From JAEHDI01 sp035455185 (GTDB taxonomy: Bacteria > Acidobacteriota > Terriglobia > Bryobacterales > Bryobacteraceae), in NCBI GenBank assembly GCA_035455185.1, contig DATIFQ010000461.1:1-37625 (forward strand): a DNA stretch of 37,625 nt, written 5' to 3'. This document shows positions 16,889-25,935 of the stretch, one piece after another (the stretch's first letter is position 1; the number at the start of each line of letters is the position of its first letter). The position numbers were made by a program, and so were the translations under genes. The notes below the pieces were generated by a model, which saw only the letters and a list, made by a program, of their open reading frames with translations, did not search any database and was not told the DNA's origin.

Positions 16889-18292
16889 TCACTTCCTGAC
16901 CTGGGGCAGGCTGGCGGCGGCCACCGCCTGGCCATGCCGCTTTTCTTTCTCGCCTGGGGTGTGAACTTGGATTGATTCTTCGAGCTCGGGGAACTCCGCT
17001 TTCAGAACCTTGTGAGCCGTCGCGAGGATCAGATCACCGCCCTCGCCCGACATGACCCTGCCGAGCACCAACAGGTGCCGGAGGTCATAAAACGATGCAT
17101 AGTGGGCGATGGCGTAGCCGAAATAGACGCCGATCGACTCGAAGATTCCGCGCGCGCGGGCGTCGCCCCCTGCCATCAGTTTCTGAACCGTGTTGAGCCG
17201 TTCCGCCAACGGCATGTCCGCGGAGACTTCGATGCCGGCGGCTGGAATCAGCCTCGCCACCGCCTGCTGCGAGAAATACTGCGCGCCGACGCCGTAGTCT
17301 TTCGACCATTCGTCCATCGGCCCATTCGGGCGGTAATCAACGGGAACAAACGCAAGCTCGTTCAGCCAATTGGTGATATTGCCCTGCGGTGTGACGTAGC
17401 CGCCTGCCTGGCTGGTTCCCATCGAGACGCCGAGCACGCCGTTGTCGTTGAGCGCCATCGAGCCGGCCAGAGCCGTTACCTCGCCGTCGTTCACCACCTC
17501 GAACGGAATGCCGCCCCACGCGTCCTTCAGTTCGTAGAAAAGCCGCCGCACCCGGCTGTCGAACAGATCCGGAGGCACGCCGCGGAACAGCGATGCGACG
17601 CGCACTTCGTTGTTCACGTACACGCCGGCGGCGCTTCCGCCGATGGCGTCCACGCGCGGCAGATGGGAGGCGGCGCGCTTCAGCGTGTCGTTGACACCAT
17701 CGAAATGATACTGCGGGTCTCTCTGGAAATAGGGATCCCAGACGACCTCCTCGCTGAACACCACTTCGCCGTCGATCACCGCGGCATATTTTCGGTCGCT
17801 GCCGCCGAGATCGAACCCGATGCGGCAGCCGTCAAGATGCCGGCCGAGCGCCGCCGTGGTTTCGTGCTCGGCGGGCGCGGCCTCGTAGCTTGTTTCCTCG
17901 ATCACCATCGGCGTGCCGTAGACCTTCTCTCCCATGAAGTGGAAGTCGAAGGACTGCTTGCCCGACGGAGAGTAAACCTCGCGGATGTAAGCGGCAATGC
18001 GCGGGTCGCCCGCGATGGTGACCTTCGAGCCGCCTCGCTGCCAGAGCAGGAACTTCACCAGGCGTTCCACGTAGACTTCGTTCGCTGCCACGAACGCGCC
18101 CTCGTGGGGGAATACCGTAGTGCGAAATACCGACACAGAGCCGTCAGTGCGCGCGAGCGCAATCGCCAGTGGTTTCCCCTGCCCGCTCTCCGCGACTTTC
18201 GTCTGGTAGGCCCGGCACCACAGCGAAGCGGGAACGAAACCCGGGTCGAGAGGAGGCTTTATTTTTGGGGAGATCTGGATGGTAGAAGACAT
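16889..18292 (-). CDS. ROK-family (ASKHA fold) sugar-kinase-like protein with long N-terminal region
   Basis: The 467-residue protein has the ASKHA phosphate-1 motif IGFDLGGSDRKYAAV near residues 158-172, followed by GGSAAGVYV. VVNDGEVTALAG holds the expected catalytic Asp of the ROK 'ND' motif, and GVSMGTSQAGGYV is a phosphate-2-like loop. The CxCGxxGC zinc site of many ROK proteins is absent. About 155 residues precede the kinase motif, longer than the usual ROK start, and include IALARTDGSVSVF. It probably phosphorylates a sugar or amino sugar, or may be a non-catalytic relative. GGAGAG eight bases before the ATG supports the start. It lies 29 bases upstream of the PIG-L-like gene, so the two are one transcript. 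Confidence 0.82.
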   Translation of the reverse strand: MSSTIQISPKIKPPLDPGFVPASLWCRAYQTKVAESGQGKPLAIALARTDGSVSVFRTTVFPHEGAFVAANEVYVERLVKFLLWQRGGSKVTIAGDPRIAAYIREVYSPSGKQSFDFHFMGEKVYGTPMVIEETSYEAAPAEHETTAALGRHLDGCRIGFDLGGSDRKYAAVIDGEVVFSEEVVWDPYFQRDPQYHFDGVNDTLKRAASHLPRVDAIGGSAAGVYVNNEVRVASLFRGVPPDLFDSRVRRLFYELKDAWGGIPFEVVNDGEVTALAGSMALNDNGVLGVSMGTSQAGGYVTPQGNITNWLNELAFVPVDYRPNGPMDEWSKDYGVGAQYFSQQAVARLIPAAGIEVSADMPLAERLNTVQKLMAGGDARARGIFESIGVYFGYAIAHYASFYDLRHLLVLGRVMSGEGGDLILATAHKVLKAEFPELEESIQVHTPGEKEKRHGQAVAAASLPQVRK

Positions 18293-18356
18293 AGAAATTT
18301 CTCTCCGGTATCAGGACATCAAGATAAGAGAATAGCGAAACAGGGGGGCTGCGGTC

Positions 18357-19328
18357 TCACCTCGAGGCCGCTCTGTGCTTCTGCCACCAGATCTCCGGGC
18401 GCTTGTCGGGACCGAGGTGCGGATTCGGTTCCACCAGGAGGCCATACAGCTCCGGCCGTCGTGCCCGGATGTAGCTTTGCCCAGGCGCCACCGCCAGCTT
18501 GGCCGGGTCGAGTGTCGCCACGACCACCTCGTCGGCCAGCCGGCGGCACTCTGCCAGAGTCTCGCCGAAGCAGTCCAGAATCATGGCGCCACCTGGCTTG
18601 ATGGTGTCTCCTTCCACGCCGATCGGGTTGCTGTACACGGCGAAGACGCCGCTCTCGAAGGCGCGCGCCGGAAGCCATCGCATGAGCCAGCCACGGCCCT
18701 TCGGTCCGTCGAATTCCTGCCTGCACCGTACCGGATCATGTTCCCGGTTGCGCCAGATCTCCGGGTCCACCGTGCCGCGCCCGGGCATCGGCGAGGGCAG
18801 GCAACCGGTGACGTGCGGCATGAGGATGATCTCGGCCCCCATCATGGCGGTGATGCGCACGTTCTCGGGAAGGTTGTTGTCGTAGCACGTAAGCACGCCG
18901 AACTTGCAGCCGAGCAGTTCAAAGACTGTGTAGCGTTCGCCGCAGGTCAGGTGCGGGCTGACGAAAGCGTGGATCTTGCGATGCTTCGCCACGAAGCCGT
19001 CCGGCGAGACAACAACATAGCAGTTGTAAAGCCGGTCCCCGTCCCGTTCCACCAATCCGGCGGCTAAACAGCAGCCGAGCTCGCGCGACATCTCGATCAA
19101 CCGGCCCGTGGACGGTCCGCCGGGCACAGGCTCGGCCAACGCCGTGATCTCCTCCAGCGACAGATTCTCCAGGAATGTGTAGCCGGAGATACAACACTCG
19201 TGAAACGAAACGAGTTCCACGCCCTCACGCGCCGCCTGCCCGGCTAGTTTCCCGATGACGCCGAGGTTGTAGTCTTTGTCGCCGTCTTTGGCTTCGAACT
19301 GCGCCGTGCCGACTCTGATTTCACGCAT
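18357..19328 (-). CDS. Carbon-nitrogen hydrolase (nitrilase superfamily)
   Basis: The 323-residue cytosolic protein shows the Glu-Lys-Cys triad of the family: Glu44 in SFHECCISGY, Lys118 in KHRKIHAF and Cys148 in GVLTCYDNNLPEN. Members hydrolyse amides, carbamoyl groups or nitriles of many small molecules. No particular subfamily can be named. The chosen ATG at 19328 begins the conserved MREIRVGTAQFE start. The frame stays open to 19508 but adds a non-homologous-looking stretch. TAAAAT at 19345-19340 would put the transcript start within about 5 bases of the ATG. It is followed on the same strand by the ROK-like gene after 64 bases, and the three genes probably form one unit. Confidence 0.88.
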   Translation of the reverse strand: MREIRVGTAQFEAKDGDKDYNLGVIGKLAGQAAREGVELVSFHECCISGYTFLENLSLEEITALAEPVPGGPSTGRLIEMSRELGCCLAAGLVERDGDRLYNCYVVVSPDGFVAKHRKIHAFVSPHLTCGERYTVFELLGCKFGVLTCYDNNLPENVRITAMMGAEIILMPHVTGCLPSPMPGRGTVDPEIWRNREHDPVRCRQEFDGPKGRGWLMRWLPARAFESGVFAVYSNPIGVEGDTIKPGGAMILDCFGETLAECRRLADEVVVATLDPAKLAVAPGQSYIRARRPELYGLLVEPNPHLGPDKRPEIWWQKHRAASR

Positions 19329-19411
19329 GGCAGACCTACATTTTATGGTTTCCATCCGTGCGGTGCTGGTCCGTTCCTGCGCAGATCCGAATCGAACGGA
19401 CTTAGGATGGT

Positions 19412-20740
19412 ATGATTGGGCCGCTGGAATCCTGCATGACCGCCCGCTCGCGTATCGCCACAGTATCGTGGTGTCTGTTCGACTTTGCGAACTCCTCCTA
19501 CACGACACTCATCATCACGGTCGCTTACGCTGTCTACTTTCGCGACGTGGTGGTGAACGCGAAGGACAACCGCGGCGATCAACTGTGGGGCATTGCCAAC
19601 TTCCTGGCGATGCTGGTGATCGCACTGACCTCTCCGGTTGTGGGGGCGTTGGCCGACTGGTCGGGCTGGAAAAAACGCTTTCTGATTCTCAGTACGCTGC
19701 TGGCGGTTGCGGCGACGGCACTGATGTTCTTCGTCGGGCCCGGCGACATCGCGTCCGGCATGCTGTTGTTTGTGCTCGGGACTATCGGTTTCGAAATCGG
19801 CTACGTGTTCTACAACGCGTTTCTTCCGGACATCTCCACTCCGAGGACGATCGGACGCATTTCCGGCTGGGGTTGGGCCGTCGGCTATGCGGGCGGGTTG
19901 CTATGTCTGCTCGCCTGCCGGCCGTGGGTCGCGCAGCCGCTCCGGGATGCGGCCGGTGCGATCAGCACAGCCGGCGTCGAGGCTTACCAGACGTCGTTCC
20001 TCATCGTCGCCGGCTTTTATCTTCTGTTTGCGCTGCCGGCGTTTACCTGGCTCCGCGAGTCTGAGCCGCAGGGCCGGGGTGTGAGTTGGATGGAGAGCGC
20101 AGCTGTCGGCTTCCGTCGCGTCGGAGAAACACTGTCCCACTTGAGGCGCTACCGGGAGACCGCGAAGTACATTCTCGCGTCGCTTTTCTTCACCGACGGC
20201 ATCACCACCGTCGTCAGCTTCGCCGCCATCTACGCCACCACCACCATCGGCTTCACCAATGAGGAAATGGTCTTCCTGTTCCTGGTGATGAACGTGGTTG
20301 CGTTCCCCGGCGCGCTCGTGGCGGGATACCTCGCCGACTTCCTCGGCGCCAGGCGCACCATCATCCTGACGCTCTTCCTGTGGATCGGTGTCGTTTTGCT
20401 CGGCGCTTCCGCGGCAACGAAAACGGTCTTCTGGGTAATGGCCTTCCTCGCCGCCCTGGGAATGGGAAGCACGCAGGCAGTCGGGCGATCATTCATGGCG
20501 CAGATTTCGCCTCCTTCGCGGGAGTCGGAGTTCTTCGGCTTCTATGTACTCTCCGGGAAATTCGCATCGATGTTCGGGCCGCTGGTTTTCGGCTCGATCT
20601 CGAGGTTCACTGGAAGCCAACGGGCGGCGGTGCTGTCCCTGTTGCCGTTCTTTCTGCTCGGACTCGCCCTCATGTACTCGATCAACGAAGGACGCGCGCG
20701 TGAGGCCGCCCTCCTGGAAGGGAAAACCGCCGCGCCGTGA
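19412..20740 (+). CDS. MFS transporter, UMF1/Atg22-like
   Basis: The 442-residue protein is a 12-helix major facilitator. Its start, SWCLFDFANSSYTTLIIT, is the hallmark of the UMF1 (Atg22-like) family. The MFS loop signature appears as GALADWSGWKKRFLIL, and repeated hydrophobic helices run through to residue 430. Substrates of bacterial members are largely unknown. Amino acids, nucleosides or lipids have been discussed for relatives. The start is taken as the ATG at 19412, with AGGATGG just upstream. The ATG at 19436 also fits and is closer to the family start. The fused acyl-ligase/acyltransferase gene follows after 21 bases on the same strand. That recalls LplT-Aas, where a facilitator flips lysophospholipids for re-acylation. 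Confidence 0.9.
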   Translation: MIGPLESCMTARSRIATVSWCLFDFANSSYTTLIITVAYAVYFRDVVVNAKDNRGDQLWGIANFLAMLVIALTSPVVGALADWSGWKKRFLILSTLLAVAATALMFFVGPGDIASGMLLFVLGTIGFEIGYVFYNAFLPDISTPRTIGRISGWGWAVGYAGGLLCLLACRPWVAQPLRDAAGAISTAGVEAYQTSFLIVAGFYLLFALPAFTWLRESEPQGRGVSWMESAAVGFRRVGETLSHLRRYRETAKYILASLFFTDGITTVVSFAAIYATTTIGFTNEEMVFLFLVMNVVAFPGALVAGYLADFLGARRTIILTLFLWIGVVLLGASAATKTVFWVMAFLAALGMGSTQAVGRSFMAQISPPSRESEFFGFYVLSGKFASMFGPLVFGSISRFTGSQRAAVLSLLPFFLLGLALMYSINEGRAREAALLEGKTAAP

Positions 20741-20761
20741 TACATTGACACGCGGACTTCT

Positions 20762-23428
20762 ATGACCCTGGACTTTTTCGAGCGGTTCCGGGAAAACCTG
20801 GAGCGGTTCCCTGGTGTTGTCGCTCTCCAGACGCTCTCCGACGCCGGCCGGGAGACGTTTACCTACCAGCAGGCGGCTGCGGAAACGAGGCGGCTCAGCC
20901 GCTACCTTCAAGCGAAGGGCCTCCGCCCGGGAGACGCCGCCGGCATCCTCATGGAAAACGACGCCCGGTGGGGACTGGCGTTCCTTGCCCTTCAAAGCGC
21001 CGGAGCCGTGGTAGTGCCGCTCGACGTTCTGCATCAGCCGCAAACCCTCGCCGGGCTCATCGCACATGCCGAATGCAGGTTCCTGCTCATAGCGCCGCGC
21101 TTCGTGCCGCTCCTCGAACAGATTCAGGGGCTTCTGCCCGAGCCGCTGCCCGTTCTGGTTTGTGGGGAGCCGGCGGGTAGCTTCCCTTCATGGTCCGAGG
21201 CGCCACCCGCGGGGGACGAGACACCGATCCCGCTCATCGCCCGGGACCTCGACGATCCACTCGTTATCCTCTACACTAGCGGCACCACCGGCAATCCTAA
21301 GGGTGTGGTGCTGACGGGCCGCAACATCTATCGCAATGTGGCCGAGGCCCTTCAGGTGATCGGGCCGACACACCGCGATCACTTGCTTTCAGTCCTGCCG
21401 CTCTACCACATCCTCGCGCTGGCCATTAATCTGGTGATTCCGTTGTATCTCGGCGCGCGCGTTACTTTTCTTGGCGCGCTGGAGGCGCAGAAAGTCTTCA
21501 AGGCACTGAATGAGGAAGGCATCACCATCTTCATTTGCGTGCCGCAGTTTTTCTACCTCGTGCACCGCAGGATCTTCCAGGAAGTGGAACGCCAGAGGCG
21601 GGTGAAGCGATTCCTGTTTCGCCGCCTGCTCGCGTTCTCGCGTTTCGCCAACCTCCATTTGGGATGGAACCCCGGCCGGTTTTTCTTCCGGCAAATCCAT
21701 GAGAAGTTCGGTCCGTCGTTGTGGCTGTTTGGCGTCGGTGGGGCCCGCTTCGACGTCGAGGTGGCTGGCGATTTTCGCGATCTCGGCTTCAAGCTGGCTC
21801 AGGCATATGGCATGAGCGAAACTGCGGCGCTGATCACCGTCGCGCCCCCGGTGGCCGAGGCTGTCGGTTCCGTCGGAAAGCCGCTTCCGCACGTGGAGAT
21901 TCGCATCGACCAGCCGGACGAGAACGGCGTCGGCGAGGTTTTGACCCGTGGAGAGAATGTGATGCTGGGTTACTGGAAAAACACCGAGGCCACCGCCGAG
22001 GCCATTCGCGACGGCTGGCTTTACACAGGCGACCTCGGCTATATCGACTCCCACGGATGGCTGTACATCACCGGCCGGAAGAAGGACGTCATCGTGCTTA
22101 GCTCGGGCAAGAACATCTACCCCGAGGAGATCGAGTACTTCTACCAGTCAGATTGCCCGCTCATCAAGGAGATGTGCGTGCTCGGCGTGCCCGATCCCGG
22201 AGCCGGCGAAGAACAGGAGGTCCTCCACGCAGTCATCGTGCCCGATTTCGACGCGCTCCGCGACCGCCAGGTGGTGAACGTGTTCGAGGCTCTTCGCTAC
22301 GAGATCGAGAGCCTGTCGCAACGGGTACCGCCCTACAAACGTGTTCGCAGTCTGGAAATCCGCACGGAGGCCCTACCCCGCACGACCACCCGCAAGCTGC
22401 GCCGATTCCAGGTTCAGCAGGAGCTGGGCCAACGGACGGCGGCCGCTTCAGCGCCGGCCGTGACGCCGGAGCCGGAGCCGGACGACCCGGTCGAGCGCAG
22501 AGTGCGTGATCTGATCCGCCGCATGAAGGATGCGCCTTCCATCCGCGGCGCGATGAACCTCGAGCTTGATCTGGGTTTCACCTCGCTCGAGCGGGCCGAG
22601 TTGATGTTCGGCGTTCAGGAAACGTTCGGTTTGCGAATCCCCGACGAAGAGGCTACCGGGGTCTTCACCGTCGACGATCTCGTCGGTGCAGTGACGCGGC
22701 GCCTTTCGGGCGAGCTCCGCGAAGACGGCCAGGCTCGCGCTTCCTGGAGCGACCTGCTTCGCGCCCCCCTCACCCCCGACGAGGAGCGGATGCTCCGTGC
22801 GCAACTGGCGCGCCGGCCGGTGGTGGAAGTTGTCTACTACCTCCTCGCGCGGATCGCCCGCGTCGTGGTCCGAGTCCTTCTCCGATTCCGCGTCCGCGGC
22901 GTCGAGCGTCTGCCGAACCAGTATCCGTTTCTCATCTGCCCCAACCACCTCAGCTTCATCGACGCCTTCCTGGTGATGAGTACGCTTCCGTTTCGCGTGT
23001 TGCGGCGGCTGTGTATTCTCGGTGACAGCAGGTACTTCAGCAGCGGCGTCACGGCCCTTGTCGGGCGCCTTGGTAAGGTGATCCCCGTGAATCCCGACCG
23101 CGGACCACAAGTGTCCCTGCGCCTGGCCGCCGAGGGACTTCGCCGCGGCCTGGTGCTGTGCGTGTTTCCGGAGGGCGAGCGTTCGATCGACGGCAAGCTG
23201 AAGCCGTTCCGTCCAGGCGCCTCCATTCTCGCGGCGGAGTTCGGCGTCCCGGTGGTCCCCGCCGGGATTCGAGGCGCTTGGGAGGTCTGGGCCCGCGGAT
23301 CTGGCCGGATACGACTTCATCCCGTCTCGCTCGAATTCGGCCAGCCGCTCCAGCCGCCCGCTCCAGGAACGCCCTACGAGACCGTCACCCGCCTGCTCCA
23401 GGAGGAGGTCCGCCGGCTGGTCGAATGA
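20762..23428 (+). CDS. Acyl-CoA/ACP ligase - ACP - 1-acyl-glycerol-phosphate acyltransferase fusion
   Basis: This 888-residue protein joins three functions. (1) Residues about 1-550 are an AMP-forming acyl ligase: P-loop YTSGTTGNPKG (171-181), YGMSET, YTGDLG (421-426) and catalytic Lys545 in TTTRKLRR. (2) Residues about 575-650 form an acyl-carrier domain with Ser608 in LGFTSLE, the expected phosphopantetheine site. (3) Residues about 690-885 are a PlsC-type acyltransferase with NHLSFID (His729-x4-Asp734) and FPEGERS (802-808). It could activate a free fatty acid, load it on its own carrier and pass it to a lysophospholipid or glycerol phosphate. E. coli Aas has the acyltransferase first and no carrier domain. 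No strong Shine-Dalgarno precedes the ATG. The MFS gene lies 21 bases upstream. Confidence 0.93.
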   Translation: MTLDFFERFRENLERFPGVVALQTLSDAGRETFTYQQAAAETRRLSRYLQAKGLRPGDAAGILMENDARWGLAFLALQSAGAVVVPLDVLHQPQTLAGLIAHAECRFLLIAPRFVPLLEQIQGLLPEPLPVLVCGEPAGSFPSWSEAPPAGDETPIPLIARDLDDPLVILYTSGTTGNPKGVVLTGRNIYRNVAEALQVIGPTHRDHLLSVLPLYHILALAINLVIPLYLGARVTFLGALEAQKVFKALNEEGITIFICVPQFFYLVHRRIFQEVERQRRVKRFLFRRLLAFSRFANLHLGWNPGRFFFRQIHEKFGPSLWLFGVGGARFDVEVAGDFRDLGFKLAQAYGMSETAALITVAPPVAEAVGSVGKPLPHVEIRIDQPDENGVGEVLTRGENVMLGYWKNTEATAEAIRDGWLYTGDLGYIDSHGWLYITGRKKDVIVLSSGKNIYPEEIEYFYQSDCPLIKEMCVLGVPDPGAGEEQEVLHAVIVPDFDALRDRQVVNVFEALRYEIESLSQRVPPYKRVRSLEIRTEALPRTTTRKLRRFQVQQELGQRTAAASAPAVTPEPEPDDPVERRVRDLIRRMKDAPSIRGAMNLELDLGFTSLERAELMFGVQETFGLRIPDEEATGVFTVDDLVGAVTRRLSGELREDGQARASWSDLLRAPLTPDEERMLRAQLARRPVVEVVYYLLARIARVVVRVLLRFRVRGVERLPNQYPFLICPNHLSFIDAFLVMSTLPFRVLRRLCILGDSRYFSSGVTALVGRLGKVIPVNPDRGPQVSLRLAAEGLRRGLVLCVFPEGERSIDGKLKPFRPGASILAAEFGVPVVPAGIRGAWEVWARGSGRIRLHPVSLEFGQPLQPPAPGTPYETVTRLLQEEVRRLVE

Positions 23429-23431
23429 CCT

Positions 23432-25225
23432 CTACCCGATCCGACCACTCTGGCCGTTGTCCAATGTTTCGACCGCCGAGTTACGCACCAGCGGCAGCCG
23501 GATGAGGAAACGCGCGCCCCGGCCTGGTTCAGATTCCACCCACAGGTCGCCTCCCTGGTCCAGCACCGTCTGTCGTGAGAGCGCCAGTCCGAGCCCAAGC
23601 CCGTTCTTCTTGCCGAATGTGACGAAAGGTTGGAATAACTGGTCCCGGATCTGAGGCGAGATGCCGGGCCCGGTATCCCGTACCTCGACGAGTGCCACTT
23701 CGCCGTTGCGTGATGCTGACACCGTAATCGTGCCTCCGCCCGGCATCGCTTCGAGCGCGTTGGAGAACAGGTTGAGGAACACCCGTTCCATCCGGCCGCG
23801 CTCAAGCGGGAGCTCTAGCTCGCCGGGCAGGTCAATTGCCAGCGAGACCGCCTGTCTCTCGGCGACCGCCCGCACCTGGTCGGCAGCGTCCACGATGACC
23901 TCCCGCAGCACACACATCTCCGCCCTCCCGCTCTTTCCGCGGGTAACGTTGACGAGGTCCTGAAGCAGTTCCTGAATGCGCCGGGACGCCTTGTAGACGC
24001 TGCTGGCGACCCGCTTCACCTGGGGGGGCGCGAGTTCGGTGTCCACCAGCATCTCCGCGCCGCCGTAAATCGCCGCCAGCGGATTGCGCAGGTCGTGGAC
24101 GATGGAACCCGCCAGCCTGCCGATGGTCGAAATCCGCTCTCGCCGGATCAGTTCCTGCCGGGCGGACTCGAGCGACTGGCACATTTTGTTAAACGTCGCG
24201 GCGAGGCGGCCCAACTCGTCTTCGCCCTCGCTCTCCACGCCGATCCGGTAGCTGTAATTCTCGCGGGCCAGTTCAGCCGCCGCCTCGTCCAGCTTCTTCA
24301 CCGGCTCCACAATCTTCCGCGCGAACAGGTGGGTCAGCACAAGACCCGCCACCACCGCCAGCAGCCAGATTAGAATAACGTCGCGGCGAAGAGCCGCCAC
24401 TCGCTGCCTGGCGCCTTCGAACGACCGCAGAATGTACAGTGCACCGATCGGTTTCCCGTGCACGTCGATCAGATCGCGTCGCACGGGCATGTATTCGTAG
24501 ACACCGTCACTGACCCTGGATCCCGGCGTGTGGACCGCCACCGCCTTCCCGAGTTCCTGTGAAGCGCGGTCGTTCAGCGTTGAGGCAAAGACACGGCCCT
24601 GCGAAAGGAAGACAAACTCGCTGCCTCCTGTCGCCGCTTTCAGCCGCTGTGCCACTGGGTGGTTCACCGCGTAGCCGGTGACCAGCACGCTGATCAGCGC
24701 CGGACCGCGGCCGGAGTCGACATAAACCGGAGTCAGTACGAGCTGTACCAATTCGTTGTTCTCCAGGAAGAACCCCGAAACCTGTTCGGGGAACTTGGAT
24801 CGAGCGTCTGGTACTACCGGCCATGAACGTGGAGCGGCGGACGCTCCTTCGCCCAGGGATGCGATGGTGTTCCCTTTCGGATCGGTCACCACGAAGAAGG
24901 CCGTCTCCCGCAGATCCTCCGAGACGCGCGCCCACACCTCCTGCGCCGCGTCGCGCATCGTCGCTTGGTCGCGCGTGCCGAACGCCGCGCGAACATTGGG
25001 GAGGCTGCTGATGATCGACGCCACCGACCGCAGCATCTCCGCGCGCGCCCTCCACAGCGAAGCGTACGCCTGGAATCCTGCCTGCACCTCCTCCTCGAGA
25101 TTGCGTGCGCTGGTTTCGAGCACGTGCCGTTGCACCACCCACCCGGTGACCGCGAACAACGCTGTCAGCGCCACCGAAGTGGAGAGCCAAATCTTCCAAA
25201 GCAACGAGAGCCGGCGGAAGTTCAT
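23432..25225 (-). CDS. Membrane sensor histidine kinase with extracytoplasmic Cache-like domain
   Basis: The 597-residue protein has TM1 at about 11-31, a periplasmic sensor region 32-280 with Cache-like features (FFVVTDPKGNTIAS, GALYILRS), and TM2 about 283-301. HAMP (about 302-355) follows, then a HisKA domain with His377 in SIVHDLRNP. The ATPase domain has N-box LNLFSNALEAM, DTGPG (517-521) and GLGLGL (542-547). All kinase motifs are intact. The ATG at 25225 overlaps the stop of the cupredoxin gene in ATGA, so translation is coupled. It is the last gene of an operon with two response regulators, a barrel and the cupredoxin. The signal is unknown. The neighbours hint at a copper- or redox-related or surface cue. 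Confidence 0.95.
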   Translation of the reverse strand: MNFRRLSLLWKIWLSTSVALTALFAVTGWVVQRHVLETSARNLEEEVQAGFQAYASLWRARAEMLRSVASIISSLPNVRAAFGTRDQATMRDAAQEVWARVSEDLRETAFFVVTDPKGNTIASLGEGASAAPRSWPVVPDARSKFPEQVSGFFLENNELVQLVLTPVYVDSGRGPALISVLVTGYAVNHPVAQRLKAATGGSEFVFLSQGRVFASTLNDRASQELGKAVAVHTPGSRVSDGVYEYMPVRRDLIDVHGKPIGALYILRSFEGARQRVAALRRDVILIWLLAVVAGLVLTHLFARKIVEPVKKLDEAAAELARENYSYRIGVESEGEDELGRLAATFNKMCQSLESARQELIRRERISTIGRLAGSIVHDLRNPLAAIYGGAEMLVDTELAPPQVKRVASSVYKASRRIQELLQDLVNVTRGKSGRAEMCVLREVIVDAADQVRAVAERQAVSLAIDLPGELELPLERGRMERVFLNLFSNALEAMPGGGTITVSASRNGEVALVEVRDTGPGISPQIRDQLFQPFVTFGKKNGLGLGLALSRQTVLDQGGDLWVESEPGRGARFLIRLPLVRNSAVETLDNGQSGRIG

Positions 25226-25935
25226 CGGCGCACTCCCGGGTAGACCATGTGGTCCGGCGGCGGCTCGGGGTAGTCCCGGCCGTACTTGTTCTTGTGCGGT
25301 ACCTCGAGGTATCCGGACTCGGACACACGAATCAGCGGAAGCCCGATCGTCTCCCCTCCCACCGTGATCTTCCGCTCCAGCGCCCGCAGCGACTCCTCGG
25401 TTGCCCGCTCATGAAACACGCGTACCTGGTAATCCCCGGCCGGCACGCCTTCGATCTGGAAATCGCCGCGGCGGTCCGTCACCGCCGCGTACGGCGTCTT
25501 CGTCACCACGATCACCGCACTCATCGTCGAGTGAATGTTGCAAAAGACACGCACAACCCCGTCTCGCCGGAACGTCACTTTCTGTGTCATTCCGGGCGGG
25601 TAAAGGCCGGTGTCGAACGGCTGGCCGCTGAAGTTTGAAAATGCGTTGTGGAAAATCGGGTCCAGGTTCGGAAACTCTACTGTCGTACCCACAGGAATCG
25701 CAAGGATGTGTGGAACAAACCGCTTGCCCTGCTGGAGCATCTTTGCGGTTCGAGGCTCAGTTCGCGGAGGGTCTCCGTGGACGGGATCGAGCCACACGAC
25801 GACGCCCGAGAAGTTGCGATGCCGCCGCACCTGCGGGTCACGTGAATCGACGAGCTCCACGCGGCCGCCCACTGTTGCCGCCAGCGCACAAAAGCTCAAG
25901 ATAAGGCTAGAACAGGTACGCCAGAGCCAGGTCAT
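25222..25935 (-). CDS. Exported cupredoxin-like protein with a carboxypeptidase-regulatory-like segment
   Basis: The 237-residue protein has a signal peptide (LWRTCSSLILSFCALAA). The core carries the type-1 copper pattern: His96 in DPIFHNAF, Cys132 and His135 in FCNIHSTM, and Met138, all at plastocyanin-like spacing. Strands such as VVVWLDPVHG and VGTTVEFPN precede it. After the copper site, residues about 155-210 (GDFQIEGVPAGDYQVRVFHE) look like a CarboxypepD_reg/Ig-like segment. It is therefore likely a periplasmic or secreted copper-binding or electron-transfer protein. The ATG at 25935 is the first true start and overlaps the end of the barrel gene by 29 bases. The 4-base overlap with the kinase gene makes a sensor-linked role plausible. 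Confidence 0.86.
   Translation of the reverse strand: MTWLWRTCSSLILSFCALAATVGGRVELVDSRDPQVRRHRNFSGVVVWLDPVHGDPPRTEPRTAKMLQQGKRFVPHILAIPVGTTVEFPNLDPIFHNAFSNFSGQPFDTGLYPPGMTQKVTFRRDGVVRVFCNIHSTMSAVIVVTKTPYAAVTDRRGDFQIEGVPAGDYQVRVFHERATEESLRALERKITVGGETIGLPLIRVSESGYLEVPHKNKYGRDYPEPPPDHMVYPGVRR

Noticed and set aside
17012..18601. 529-residue plus-strand open frame opposite the ROK-like gene
   Set aside because: His/Arg/Ala-rich antisense shadow. The minus-strand gene has clear motifs and a ribosome-binding site.
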